From Sceloporus undulatus (lineage: Eukaryota > Chordata > Lepidosauria > Squamata > Phrynosomatidae): 64,000 nucleotides of DNA. The notes under the pieces are model-generated. The model was given only the letters and a program-made list of their open reading frames with translations, was not told where the DNA came from and did no database searches. The stretch spans positions 14,258,533 through 14,322,532 of the forward strand of contig NC_056529.1 of the NCBI RefSeq assembly GCF_019175285.1, given 5' to 3'. Position numbers and translations under genes: made by a program. Positions 1 through 12,096 of this stretch are shown here, in pieces; positions within the stretch are counted from its first letter, which is position 1; the number at the start of each line of letters is the position of its first letter.

Positions 1-38
1 CCAACATTCTCAGGGCAGGTTTATACAGTCAAATACAA

Positions 39-249
39 TTAAACACAATGCAGAAATAATCCAGTTTGAGACCGCTTTAACTGCCCTGGCTCAATGCTAG
101 GGAATTCTGGGAACTGTTTTGGGAGACATTTGGCCTTCTCTCTCAGAGAGCTCTGGTGCCACAATAAACTACAATTCCAGGATTCCTTAGCACTGAGCCA
201 GGGCAGTTAAAGTGGTCTCAAACTGGATTATTTTTGCAGTGTGTTTTGG
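39..249. mobile_element. Hairpin MITE, family A (TGCAGAAATAATCCAGTTTG)
   Basis: Palindromic element. The left arm CAGAAATAATCCAGTTTGAG and ACCGCTTTAACTGCCCTGGC return inverted on the right, with a short central loop around GAGAGCTCTGG. Family B is unrelated. Confidence 0.85.
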
Positions 250-835
250 GTATAAGTTAGGAACCCTGCATACAATCTGCTGATGGCAGCAATTTAAAAA
301 AACAGTTAAAAACTGCTGGAAGAAATAAGAAAGAGGTCTTTACCCAGCCTGAGGTAGCACCGAAGATACCAGGTGAGCCTTTCTGGGATGACAATTGCAT
401 AAATATGGTGCTGCTAACAAAGACTTCCCCTTTCCAGTTCCACTTTTCACCCACTTCATTTCTGGTTGAGCAAAGATTGCATCTTTGGGAATGCAATGGG
501 TGGGGAACACATCCTTCCACTGCCTCAACAAAACTGGGGTCACCATACAAACAGCACAATTCTGGAGGGAACCATGGCACATGGGGAGTACATGCATTGT
601 TTCTCAGCACAGTGGCATCACTAACTGATGTCATCCAGTGAAGGAAGAGCACATGTGCACCTTTCCTGCTCCCCCATTCTTAGGCTTTATCTCCATCTTG
701 AATCACTGTGCAACATTGGATTCGGTGGATCAACTCTAGCTCGGACCAAACAACATTATTTCAATGCATTAATCCAAGGGTGGTTTGGCAGGAAAAGCAG
801 GAAAGTGTTTTAAAGATTGTGAAGTTGAAGGCTTT
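250..835. other. No gene recognised
   Basis: Moderately GC, no repeat or coding pattern recognised; short open frames on both strands without domains. Confidence 0.5.
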
Positions 836-930
836 CAATGAAGATGCCAGCCACAGATGCTGGCAAAATGTCAGGAAGAAACTCTTGTAGACCATGGCCA
901 CATAGCCCCCAAAAAGCACAAAAAAACTAT
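836..930. repeat. Copy of the GATGCCAGCCACAGATGC repeat
   Basis: AAGATGCCAGCCACAGATGC and ATGTCAGGAAGAAACTCTTG, then TGGCCACATAGCCC. Reverse orientation relative to 51525-51648. Confidence 0.6.
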
Positions 931-1284
931 GTTTTAAAGATTGCACCATATTATACAATTCAGTTTCCTCATCGGCAGCCAGCCATTTTGAGGGCCACTT
1001 TGAGAACTGATTCAGAATTACACACTCCATCTTCCAAATGGCTGTTGCTGTGTCCCATAGCAACAGATACTGTTCATTCACAGATATACTTCTCTTTTGC
1101 CGCTGGTGTTGGACACTAGAGAGACAGATGCCAGGGCTAGCTTGATTTTCAGCCCAGAGTAACCTGGGGAAAAACTATCCTGGCTTTCCAGCAATGGAAA
1201 AGGAATGCCATGGGGTATCAGTGAGAGGCAGAGAGAAAATGTGGCATCAGAACAGCTATTTGGGCTTCATTGGTTCATAGTGGA

Positions 1285-1640
1285 AAAGCCCAGATGGCCA
1301 ACTTCAATTAATTGAGAGACTCTATTTTTTAAACATGATCAAGCCATTAATCAGCTAATTGCACCAATTAATCACTTTATACAGTCAGTCCTAAAGCGAG
1401 AGTGTTAACAGAGCACATGATTCCTATTGAGATATTCATTGTGATTATAAATGCCGTGTTTTCTGCTAATCTGTATGAGATAAAGGTTGAGAGGTCAGGC
1501 TATAAGCAATCTGTACCAAATAGTTCAGCTTTGCAAAATACTTCCAGGTTAGCTACGATAGCAAATGTGGAGAATATTAGCAGGATTTTTGGACAGTTAC
1601 TATTAGCCTGGATCAGCAGTTAATTCTCCTAGCAGCCTAT
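1285..1640. promoter_or_regulatory. Repeat-free stretch with clustered homeodomain sites
   Basis: Non-repetitive AT-rich segment. Palindrome TCAATTAATTGA at 1304-1315; then CCATTAATCAGCTAATTG and CACCAATTAATCAC at 1344-1375 give several TAAT cores within 75 bases. It looks like a conserved non-coding element; conservation could not be tested. Confidence 0.35.
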
Positions 1641-1699
1641 TTTGAGAAGCAACTGTAAAGAAGTTCTATTGTCACATACTGCATTTCATTTATTGTGTG

Positions 1700-2012
1700 T
1701 GAGTGTGTATCCCTTCATGTTCCTGTTGACTCACAGTGATCCCATTAATTTCATAGGGTTTTCCTAGGCAAGACATACTCAGAGGTGGTTTTTCCAGTTT
1801 CTTCCTCTGAAATAAAGCCTCCAGCACCTGGTATTTCAGTGACATTTATATCCCAGGTTTTGCCCAGTTCCTCCCCATTTTATTCTCAACACCAGGCAGC
1901 AAATTGTAACTGGCACAAGGTGATCCAGAGAGTTTTATGACTCATTGGACACTGAAACTTAGATCTCCCCAAGTCCTAGTTTGGCGCTCTAACCACTACA
2001 CCACTGTGTGTT
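1700..2012 (-). repeat. Old tRNA-SINE/BovB-related repeat
   Basis: Minus strand: TGTTCCTGTTGACTCACAGT, GGTTTTCCTAGGCAAGACAT and GCGCTCTAACCACTACACCA resemble the tail, middle and tRNA head of the SINE but with a longer middle. Family uncertain. Confidence 0.5.
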
Positions 2013-2861
2013 TCCCCCCTGTATCTAAGGATTTGTGGAAGAATTCAGTCTTTTGTCAATTCCTGTATGAAATGGCTTGACTCATACCATTTGTACTAAT
2101 GCATGGATCAAAACTTTGTGATACGTTAGATTTCAGTGTTGTCACACAGTTCTTAGCAGTCTGAATATGTAAGAACATGCTTTAAAATGTGTGTTTTGGG
2201 ATGGTTTGTTTGTTTCATCTGCAGATTAATTTTAGAAACTGAACAAAATTACAGGTAAAGGGAAGCAGAAATGACACAAACCAGAAATAGATTTCCCCAT
2301 CCTATCCACACATCTTTCTCCTCTTGATGTCAACAGAAATGGAGGTGTGACTAAGATATTTCTGAGATACATATTTGGTGCAGAGTCCTGTACATTACCA
2401 GTGAGAAGAAACAGAGCATAAATAGCATGATCCGGTTTCGTGAGACATAAGAGCCACTGCCTTCAATTAAATATACTTCCTTGCAAGTGTACCTTACAAA
2501 TGTAGCTTCATTCAAGGATGTGTGGTAGACAAAAAATGCATATGCTAATTTTAACTTTTGCTTAATCTCCATTCCCATTGATTCATTGTTGTTATATGTA
2601 GAAATGGAACTGTTATCTCCTTATTTGAAGATTTTCTGGAAAACAAAGGCACAATAATGAATCACAAAGGAACAATATAATAAACAAATTCCTGCAGGAC
2701 ACCTGCACCTTTGTGGGGAGCAGAGCTTGGCAAAATTACTGTTTTGGACAACAATTCCCAGAATCCCCCAACAAATATAGTTGAGAAATGGCCACTCCTA
2801 CATTAGAGGATGTGGAACTAATGAACTTATTCCATTCAAGCAGAAATAAGAAAAAATACAA
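2013..2861. other. No gene recognised
   Basis: AT-rich unique-looking sequence. The only repeat-like text is near 2735-2790 (GTTTTGGACAACAATTCCCA), a squamate MITE trace. Confidence 0.5.
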
Positions 2862-2995
2862 TGTGGTGTAGTGGGTTGAGCATTGGACTACAACTCTGAA
2901 CTCTAGAGAGCAGGGTTTAAATCCCCCACTCAGCCATGGAAACCCACTGGGTGACCCTGGACAAGTCATGCTCTCTCAGCCTCAGAGAGGCACAC
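2862..2995 (+). repeat. tRNA-derived SINE, head half
   Basis: Plus-strand head (ATGTGGTGTAGTGGGTTGAG, box B GGGTTTAAATCCC) through CTCTCTCAGCCTCAGAGAGG; the BovB-like part is missing. Confidence 0.75.
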
Positions 2996-3492
2996 ATTAA
3001 CTTAACCAAAGTAGACCATTTGCCCTGGCACTTAACTCAGCTCCCTGCTCCCTCTTTCCTAATGTTTCCTGTTGTTGAAAATCTGGCCAAGACATGGATT
3101 GCATACAAGTTGCATACTGCCAGGCTACAGGGCAGTGCAATAAAATCCATCTTTGTTAAATTATGCTTCTATCCCGCAGGCGAATTGGCAGTATGATAAT
3201 CTCCTGTGTTTTGAGATTGGTAATTGTTGATTTGCTGTTGTTCCCTATCTCAATCCATGGGGAAAGCCAGATAAGAAATTAGTATTATTATTACCATTAT
3301 TATTATTATTACATCACCCTCATATCATCACCAAATCCTGCCCTCTGCCCTCACAGACCTAGGCAATCCTGACCTGGCAACCCTATCTGTATATGCAATG
3401 TTTGCGGAAGCAGTTCCCTCTTGTCTTGTGCAAATTGTCTTAGTCAAGCCCTAAACATATGGATAAAAATGGCAGGTTATGAAGCAAACCCC

Positions 3493-3720
3493 ATTACAGT
3501 GGAATCTTGATATTCGCTGGGTTTGGTTCCAGAACAACACTGTGGATACCAAAATCTGCAAATGCTCCAGTCCCACCAAACACAGTGGTGAAATTAAGTG
3601 GTGTTCCTTATATAAAATGGCAAAATCAAAGTTTGGTTGTTGGAAGTTATATATTTTTAAAATATTTTCAAGCCATAGATATTTGAATCTGTGGGTAGGG
3701 AGGGCCAACAGTATATACAG
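3493..3720. mobile_element. Tigger-like (pogo/mariner) MITE remnant
   Basis: Text CTGGGTTTGGTTCCAGAACA, GTGGATACCAAAATCTGCAA, CTTATATAAAATGGCAAAAT and TTTGAATCTGTGGGTAGGG matches the Tigger-type pattern GGTTCCAGGACCCCCGTGGATACCAAAATCCG as I remember it. Confidence 0.6.
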
Positions 3721-3724
3721 GAGT

Positions 3725-4730
3725 GAGATTAGTGAAACAAGCAGATTGAATCTTGGAGGGCAAGGAGCCTGCAAGCCAAGGTGGACATGTGGCAGGGCTG
3801 AGGACAAGGTCAGACCAGTCTGCTTCTGCTACCACCTGCTTCCTAAAGGTGCTGGGAAAGAGGAAACAGAAAAGTGAATTGAGTGCTGTTCTGCAAAATT
3901 AACAGTTTCTACTCACACCTTTTCCTGTGTCTCTTTCCCCTATATAATTAAGCAATAAGACAAATCCGACTGCGAGCTGCCACAGATTAATACACCCCTC
4001 GGGTGCACAGTGAGGCACAAGGCAATTGTAAAACAGGTATTTTAGAAAAAGGCTACTTTTTTTAAAATGTTAAGATATTTACAATCATATACACACACAC
4101 AGCGCCTCTTCTAAATGGCAATAACTTCAACAAACCTGTAGTTTGGAGTGGGTGGCATCCATCGGAGAACGTTTAACCTTTGTGCTTGTGTTTGTATGCT
4201 TTGCCTCTTGGAAAAGTTCTAAATGCATCAACACACAATCCACCTCTTCTGATAGATCATTTTCAACATCTCGCACTCACATTTAGTCATAGCCTTTGAA
4301 AGCTGGCTGGGTTTAGTTTTATCCAGGACACATTACTAGATTTGACTGGGTGACCAGATGTCCTAACCACAAAGGAAAACACATCACCACAAAACTAGGG
4401 TGGGAAGGGGCTAACTTTGAATTTTTATTGTATTTTGTGTGTATTTTTAATACTGTAACCCACCTGGATTCCTTGTGATTGGGTGGGCTATCAATAAATA
4501 ATTTATTATAATTATTATTTGAGATAAATGAAGGACATTACCAAATAAAAGCTAAAAAAACATTCATATAAATATAAATCATGTTCCTTAGCCATCTTCA
4601 AATTGGAAGACATTTTGGAATCCCTCCTGGACTGAAGATTGAAATGAAGGACATGTCCATGAAAAGGAGGATATCCAGTGACCCTGAGATATGGTTATGC
4701 AAGAGTTATAACCAGATCTCCTGTCTCTAT
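3725..4730. other. No gene recognised
   Basis: Unique-looking sequence, with an L2 3' end at 4440-4515 and (AC)n near 4090. Confidence 0.5.
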
Positions 4731-4963
4731 GGCCTGTTACAGACTGCCAAAATAAAGCTGCTTTGGGTCTCCTTGGAGGTATGCTGTTTAAATGATGCAT
4801 GCATCCTAAGAATCCGGAAGCTGCACCAAAGCTGCACTCCAGTGCTTAGGAATGGAGTGTGGCTTTGGAGCGACCTCCGGACTCTTAGGACCCATGCGTC
4901 ATTTAAACAGCATACCTCCAAAGAGACCCGAAGCAGCTTTATTTTGGCAGTCTATAACAGGCC
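4731..4963. mobile_element. Hairpin MITE, family B (CAAAATAAAGCTGCTT)
   Basis: Nearly perfect 233-base palindrome: GGCCTGTTACAGACTGCC and CAAAATAAAGCTGCTT on the left return inverted on the right. Flanking TAT on both sides is a 3-base target duplication. The open frames here are hairpin artefacts. Confidence 0.85.
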
Positions 4964-5625
4964 TATATGTTTAATTAAAATCAGCAACAGGGTAGAATCA
5001 ATTTAAGGTAATTTGAGTTATGGTTGTGGCATGGTAGATTAGTATCTATGTTAAACAGAACAAATAAGATGAAGAAAAATCAAGAGGAGAAAGTCACCTC
5101 TCCTCCAACACTACAGCCCTGATCCCAAATGGAGTTGTCGCATAATAGACAAGGATCAACAATCAAAATTATTATCTCATGTGTTTACTTCCATTGATTC
5201 ATATAGGACTGCTCTAAAGTTAGTTTGACTGACTAATTAGAGTTAGTTTGGCTTACTTCTTTTTGGGTTCACTGAAACCACCATCTCAGTCATAAATATG
5301 TTTTGAATACATTAGGTATCACACACACACACCTCTCACACACACACTTCCACTCCTATTTTCTGTCAAAAATGACATTCAAGGCATCCATAAACTTTGG
5401 GACTGTTTACATCCTCTAGGTAGACAACTAAGATATTTTCAACACAAGCCCAAAAATATAAAGGTGCATGAAAATAAAAGACATATTAGCAGAGAACCAA
5501 CATCGGCTGCATCAATTTGTGGAATGTACTTTGATGCCAAATTTATTGCTGTGTAATCCCCTAAAAAGATCCTGTCTTCAAAGTATTTGTCTCTGATTTT
5601 ACAGACTTTATGACACTTGAATCTC

Positions 5626-5712
5626 TGAAGATGCCAGCCACAGATGCCACTGAAAAGTCAGGAATAAACTCTTCTAGAGCGTGGCCACATAGCCTGAAAA
5701 ACCCACTTGAAA
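5626..5712. repeat. Copy of the GATGCCAGCCACAGATGC repeat
   Basis: Same core with GCGTGGCCACATAGCCTG. Confidence 0.6.
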
Positions 5713-6169
5713 CTGTTTGTTTAGCAGTGCATCTTCTTACACAATCATTTCTGCACTGACACACCCACTGCATAACACTCCAAATAGAACATATATTCAG
5801 ACCATATAACTGGTGCGGAGACTCAGGTCAGAAGACATCCATTAAATTCCTTGCAACTTGATTATCTTTGGAGTTGCCAAAATGGAAGAAAGACATCACT
5901 TGGAAAACGTCATGAAATTCATTATTTATTGCTGAGTGCTTGCAAAGCCCCAGTCAAAGTATGACCCATCACACTTCATCTAAAGAGGAAAAGATGATGC
6001 AAAAGACAAATACTGTACTTTATTGAATCCGTGGGTGTGGAAAAGAGTGAGAGGAATGGTCGGAGAGTATGTGTGTATAAGTGTATGTGAGAGAAAAGAG
6101 GATTGACTCTTAATCATACATGTATTTCTTATTACAAATGTGGCATACCAGACCAGCAGACCCAGCAAA

Positions 6170-6505
6170 GATCCAAGAGCAGCAGAGGGCAGGAGGCATC
6201 GTACAGTATCAAGAGCCAAAGGGGAGAAGATCAAACAGCAGGAGCCTTTGCAAAGATGGAAGGCAACAGCAGGAATGGGAGAAATGCTGGAGGGGATAGA
6301 GAAGATGGAACAGTAAGGGCATCCAGAGGGAACAGAAAGGGGGCACGGCATCCAAAACAGTGGGAGGGAAGATCAGACAAAAGGAGGCAAGGAGGAGATG
6401 GAGGACAGCGGGATGGTAGGCAGAAGTTCAAGAAAGCAGGGGGTAAAGGAAGGTCAAGACAGAGCAACCAGAGAAAGAGTGGAAGAGGAGTGGGAAACAG
6501 GTGAA
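6170..6505 (+). other. Purine-rich strand-asymmetric tract
   Basis: About 330 bases strongly dominated by A and G on the plus strand (GGAGGGAAGATCAGACAAAA, GGAGGCAAGGAGGAGATGG). The open frames here (both strands) follow from this composition and show no domain. Origin unknown. Confidence 0.45.
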
Positions 6506-6857
6506 AAGCTGCAGAGTGTGTGCGGGTGTAGAAAAGTAACACGTAAGCACAACTAAGAAAACTACACCAGCCCAAACAGACATAAGTAAAGGAGTTTTGG
6601 ATTCTGAAGGCCTGGAAGAACTCCTCCTAGGGAAGAGAACCAAACTCAAATCACACTTGGGTTTTCTTCTCATTCTGCCTGGGGAGCCAAGGCATAATAA
6701 ATTCAGCCATGCAATGTTAATCTGTGCCTGCAGCCTCATTGTATTTATCTTGGCAAAACTGGCCTCTCTCAAGCATAAGATTTGTTCTGCCCTCATAGGT
6801 CTTGAATGCTGCAAGAACATCTATGCAGGTTTTGTTTCTGAGTTCTGCAAACACACC

Positions 6858-7342
6858 TTTGTTGTTGTATGCCTTCAGTCATTTCAGACTTATGGCAACC
6901 CTAAGGAGAATCTATCATGGGGTTTTCCTGGCAAGTTTCTTCAGAAGGGTTTTGCTATTGCCATCCTCTGAAGCTGAAAAAGTGCAACTTGCCCAACGTC
7001 ACTCTTTGAGCTTAGATGGCCAAGCTGGGATTTAAACTCTGGTCTCCAGAGGGGGGGGGGCAGCATTGCATAGTGGTTTACATGTTGGACTGTGACTCTG
7101 GAGATCCATGGTTTGATTCCCAGCTCAGCCATGAAACCCACTGGGCGACCTTGGGCAAGTCACAAGCTCTTAGCCTCAGGGAAAGCCAATGGCAAACCTG
7201 CTCTGAACAAATCTTGCAAAGAAAACTCCATGATGGGTGTTTGCTTTAGGGTCATCATAAGTCAGAAATGACTTGAGGGCACACAACAACAACTCCAAAG
7301 TTGTTGCTCCAATGCTCAAACCACTACACCACATTGGCTCTA
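6858..7342 (-). repeat. tRNA-derived SINE (Sauria-SINE type), split by another SINE
   Basis: Minus-strand SINE in two pieces (6858-7050 and about 7293-7342) that together make one full unit. A plus-strand copy sits between them. Confidence 0.8.
7052..7292 (+). repeat. tRNA-derived SINE (Sauria-SINE type), full length, nested
   Basis: tRNA-like head with box B variant GGTTTGATTCC, a CORE/MIR-like middle (GACCTTGGGCAAGTCACAAG), a BovB-like 3' end (GTCATCATAAGTCAGAAATG) and an ACAACAACAAC tail. The best model for the SINE family that recurs through the window. Confidence 0.82.
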
Positions 7343-8439
7343 CACACTTTGCATATTACAAAATCTATTGTAGAGTCTTATCCCCAATGCAGCAAAGCAA
7401 AGCAGCACTTTTGGACTCTCCTTCAACTTTAGTGACTGCAAGGTACATTCTTACCTCCAGTTCCCACCTCCTCCAGTTGTCCTCCAAATTTCCCATGAGG
7501 ATAAATTGTTCTGATAGGTGTTTGAAATGCTCCATTGTTTATTCTGGGGCAATAGAAGTTGTAGTCCTTTTGTTCAGGATACTGGAGACCAAAATAAAAT
7601 AGACAGACCAATTTCTGTCTTCATGACGTTTCCTTTTCAGGGGTACAGCATGCAGTCAGGCTTCCACATTTGCTAACAAACCAGTCTTTAACATCTGCCT
7701 GGTTTCATGTTGTCTTAATGACAACAAAGAGCTTAGAAATGCCTGGGATATAAATCTTTTTTAACAATGACAGACATTAGGATAAACTAACGACATAGAG
7801 CACTGGTTTCCAACCCTACCTTTATATAAGATGAAGTTGAGACAGGTGCAGCCTCTCATCATGTTGCAAAAGCTACACCTGTGGAAATTGTCTCTTCTGG
7901 AAAGCTGAAAGGTATCGGAACCTCTGTCTTCCTCTGCATCTGCTCACACTTGCAGCTGTTCAGAGACTCTTTACCCCCCTCTTCCCCAGCCAGCAAAGGG
8001 ATTTCAGCAGATCCCTGCAAAGTCTGCATTCTTGCTTTAAGACAACCATTAAAATTCCATTTGGAGAGGCCTGGTTTGAATCTCTATTACTTCAACAGTT
8101 TTTAAGATTCTCCTGTTTTAGAGGAAACTTTCCTCATACTCTGAGACACATGGATAAAACATGAGAGGCAGACAAAGCTAAAGCTCTAAAGCAGAGAGAT
8201 GGATAATGTACCTGTAGGAATGCAGGAGATGTACAGGAATCGAGGATCTACATTAGTTCCTCGCTTAAGGCCACCAAGCAAAAGAACACAGGCTAATCCT
8301 CCACAGACTGAGCAGACAGCTTCAGCCAAAAATAAAAACAATACATTGAATGGAGTAAGAAAAAGAAACTCCCCACCAGTATAAGAAAAGAAAATAACTC
8401 TGCATTACAGTTTGTGAAAGAGGTTAAACTATTACATAT
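7343..8439. other. No gene recognised
   Basis: Includes a 61-codon plus-strand frame at 8199-8384 (MDNVPVGMQEMYRNRGSTLV) rich in Asn/Pro/Arg with no known domain and no neighbours supporting a gene. Confidence 0.45.
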
Positions 8440-8528
8440 ACACAGTGTGGCATAATGATCTGAGTGTCGGACTAAAACCCTGGGAGAAAAGGGTTCAGTT
8501 TCTCGCTCAGCCATTGGGGAGACATCCA
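8440..8528 (+). repeat. tRNA-derived SINE, head fragment
   Basis: ACAGTGTGGCATAATGATCT ... GCTCAGCCATTGGGG; only the first 90 bases are present. Confidence 0.6.
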
Positions 8529-8733
8529 CATCACAGAAACAATTCAGTCTGACAACAGTTTAGCTGTCATGGCTCAATGCTATGGAATTCTGGGAATTGT
8601 ACTCCGTTGGGGCACCAGAGCTCTTTGACAGAGAAGGCTAAACGTTTCACAAAACTGCAGTTCCCAGAATTCCATAGCATTGAGCCATGACAATTCAAAT
8701 GGTATCAAACTGGATAATTTCTGCAGTGCAGAT
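8529..8733. mobile_element. Hairpin MITE, family A, older copy
   Basis: Same palindrome (GGCTCAATGCTATGGAATTC ... inverted) with more substitutions. Follows a SINE head directly. Confidence 0.75.
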
Positions 8734-10011
8734 GCAGAGACAGAATGGCTCTCTGTTAGGGGTGCTTTAGCTATGAGTTTCCTGTATTGGCAGAGATTGG
8801 GTTAGGTGACCCTTCAGGTACCTTCAGAGATTCTGATTCTAATGAAAAGTACCCAAGTGCTGACTGAAATGAGAGAGTGGTAAATTACCTAAAATACTCA
8901 CGTAATCATGTTTTCTACAGTCAAAAGTGTGCATTTTGCCTTGGCAAATATAAAGCCTTCCAAAGCAAGTTTCCTTGAAGCTCCTCCAAATTCCTCTATC
9001 ATTGCAATCACACACAAAACACACACAGAAACTAAAAACCAGAAGGGCATTATGCATTCCAGATTTAATTTCACTCAAGGCTAATACTTAAGGTTCCTAG
9101 CAGCCTTATCCACTACCCATATTTCAAAGCCTACATTTCTGTGCCCTTAAACAACAAACAAAACAGCTTGTAGAATATGCAGCAAAGGGTGTGTGTGTGT
9201 GTAGTGTTTTAAGAGGTTTTCTGTGGCTTTCCAATAGGTACAAATTCCTTGAGGGCTTCAAAACTTTGGAGAAGTGGTGTTGCCGGTTGTTACTTGACCT
9301 AGCATAGCGCTCTGCCCACCAAGGCTGGTAGAAAGATTATGAAATTTTAATTTGTCTGAGAGCAAGATACAAGAATAATTGGAGCCCAAGTGTCTGCTGA
9401 AGGCAGAGAACCAAGAACTAGATGAAATACTACAATACTGCGGCGTTTCATGGACCACACGACCTTCTTCTGCTATAATATTAAACACCACAAAAGTCAT
9501 GTGTTGCTCTTCCCAAGTTTCCATCCCTAGCACCTTTTCAGAATTAGGAGAGGCAACCTGACAGAGTATATATTCAGGACTTTTATTTCAGTTTCTGAAT
9601 GTAGTGGTACCAACTAGAAAACAGAAAATTTTAAAAAGAAAACAGTACAGGAGAGGGTATCCAATTCCAGGTCCCCCCCCCCCCGGTAAGGCAAGTTCTG
9701 CGTATGCTTAAGCCCCATTGAAAATAATGGGACTTGTGCACGCGGCGGTGCATGATGCATGTGCCACAGGCACATGTGCCACTTCCTGTATATCGAGCAG
9801 CTGAAAGCCACATATAGGTGTTAGTGGTCATGATCCTATAAATTAGAGATCTCCAAGACACTCTGGCCTAAATCCTGTTATTAACTCTGACCAGAGTAGA
9901 CCCATTGAATCAATGGGATTTATTTACATGTTGATTCACCATTCAACAATTGATTTAATAGATCTACTCTAGTTGGGAGTGACCAATAGAGTGCCAGCCC
10001 TTGTTATTAAT
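8734..10011. other. No gene recognised
   Basis: Intergenic, with a MITE trace at 9655-9780 and (GT)n near 9190. Confidence 0.5.
9672..9684. repeat. Poly-C run in MITE remnant
   Basis: C11-13 run beside a family E-like segment (CTTAAGCCCCATTGAAAATA). Confidence 0.7.
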
Positions 10012-10262
10012 AGCCCTGCTCAGGGCTTGCAGACTCAGGGCCATGGCTTCCTTAATTGAGTTTATCTATCTGTAATGCAGTCTTCCTCTTTTTCTACTGC
10101 CTATTCAAACACTATTGTCCTTTCTAATGAGCCATGCCATCTCATGATATGACCAAAGTATGACAGTTTAAATGTTGTCATTCAGACTTCTAGCGAGAGC
10201 TCAGGCTTGATTTATTCTAGGATCCATAGTCTTTTTAGCAGTCCAGGTCATCAAATCATGAG
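10012..10262 (-). mobile_element. RTE/BovB LINE fragment
   Basis: Minus-strand BovB-type sequence, recognised by its shared text with the 15.3 and 20.5 kb copies (CTTCCTCTTTTTCTACTGCC, TATGACCAAAGTATGACAG). Decayed. Confidence 0.75.
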
Positions 10263-10481
10263 GCTATGTTACTGCCTAGACGGATGCTGTATTACAGAGT
10301 TGGAACAGCTATCCAACCACTCTGAAATCATATTACTATTCCTACTCAGCCCTCGGGTTCAAATAAGAGACCCTGGATCAAACATTCTGCTTCTGCCAAG
10401 TTCAACTCCCAAGGTTGCTTTGAGGATAACCAGAGAACATGGAATGGCGAAATACCTGATTTCCATGATAGTCGGGTGGAC

Positions 10482-10725
10482 TTTGTTGTTGTGTAATTTC
10501 AAGTTATTTTTGACTTATTGCAACCCTAACCCAAACCTATAATGGGCTGTTATTGGGTTTGGGGGGGCAAGATTTGTTCAGAGCAGGTTTGCCATTGCCT
10601 TCCCCTGAGGCTGAGAGAGTGTGACTTGCCCAAAGTCACCCAGTGGGTTTCCATGGCTGACTGGGGATTTGAACTCTGGTCTCCCAGTGCCCTAGTCCAA
10701 CACTGAAACCAGCTAAGTCACACTG
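10482..10725 (-). repeat. tRNA-derived SINE (Sauria-SINE type)
   Basis: Minus-strand copy from the TTGTTGTTGTGT tail complement to the tRNA head complement GGATTTGAACTCTGGTCTCC. Confidence 0.8.
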
Positions 10726-11452
10726 GACTATACATGTAATAATATATAAATAATAAAATAACATTTACACATACACACCCCTGAAGCCCATTGCTGGAAG
10801 GCAGCTGGGAGGGTATACATATGTGGCCCATTATTCCTAGCCAAGTCCTTTGACTAAACTGTGTGACTGAATTGTTTGCTATTCTTGCTGGGATCTTATG
10901 CAATATAATGGCTAGTGTCGCCAAGCTTTAAAAATAGCAATAAGGGGCAGTCAAAATGAATCACATTCAAGGTTGACAACCAGGAAGTAGCTATTAATAA
11001 GTTTGTGCTCTGCCTAGATGCCAAATGGAAGTATTGATTTCAATTAACTTAGGTATGTTTCTCTGCAATGAACTTAGGTTTCTCTACAAAATGAACAGAT
11101 TGTCCACAATCATAAATTACATAATGCAGTCATTTCTGTCTTTAGGAAGGGTTCACATTTCAAAATAAGGGGGCATCGCATTCTGATCTATATAAAATAG
11201 AAAGTTTTTCAACCATTAAATAGCTTTTTTATATATATAATAAGGGACACCTACCAGTCTTATATGGGTCACATTTGCTGGCCCTCAAATAAAGGACATC
11301 TCATACAAATATAAGAGGCACCTGGCAACCCTAACAATGGCTGATACCACGCGTTGTAAGGGATCAATGGACTCCAGGTTAACACACCATCCTACACCAA
11401 AGACACTTTGTGGGTTTGGAGAAAAGGAGTGGAATGAAAATAATTACAGAGG

Positions 11453-12096
11453 ATCATAGAATCATAGAATCATAAAATCGTAGAGTTGGAAGAGACCACA
11501 AGGGCCATCCAGTCCAACCCCATTCTGCCATGCAGGAAATCTCAGTCAAAGCATCCTCGACAGATGGCCATCAAGCCTCTGTTTAAAGACCTCCAAGGAA
11601 GGAGACTCCACCGCACTCCAAGGTAATTTGTTCCACTGTCGAACAGCCCTTATTGTCAGGAAGACCCTCCTAATGTCGAGGTGGAATCTCTTTACCTGGA
11701 GCTTGCATCCATTGTTCTGGATCCTGTTCTCTGGAGCAGCAGAAAACAAGCTTGCTCCCTCCTCAAAATGACATCCCTTCAAATATTTAAACAGGGCTAT
11801 CATATCACCTCTTAACTTTCTCTTCTCCAGGCTAAACTTCCCCAGCTCCCTAAGTCGTTCCTCATAAGACATGGTTTCCAGACCCTTCACCATTTTAGTC
11901 ACCCTCCTTTGGACACGCTCCAGTTTCTCAACATCCTTTTTAAATTGTGGTGCCCAGAACTGGACACAATATTCCAGGTGGGGCCCGACCAAAGCAGAAT
12001 ACAGTGGCACTATTACTTCTCTTGATCTAGACACTATGCTTTTATTGATGCAGCCTAAAATTGCATTGGCCTTTTTAGCTGCCGCATCGCACTTGC
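11453..12096 (-). mobile_element. CR1 LINE, 3' part with end of the reverse transcriptase ORF
   Basis: The minus strand reads as the CR1 ORF2 C terminus (AILGCINKSIVSRSREVIVP, LYSALVGPHLEYCVQFWAPQ, KLRGDMIALFKYLKG, VRQWNKLPWSAVESPSLEVF) with an open frame of more than 200 residues. It ends at 11453 in the ATTCTATG-type tail repeat characteristic of CR1. 5'-truncated. The long open frame suggests it is fairly young, but it is a transposon, not a host gene. Confidence 0.92.

Noticed and set aside
4581-5006. 141-codon plus-strand frame and the similar frames at 15.6, 28.8 and 44.1 kb as related proteins
   Set aside because: The shared peptide (EVCCLNDA...RSSFILAV) is simply translation of the palindromic MITE family B.
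6103-6575. Arg/Gly-rich open frames at 6.1-6.6 kb as a protein gene
   Set aside because: The frames exist on both strands because of strong purine bias; no domain, no start context, no splice signals.
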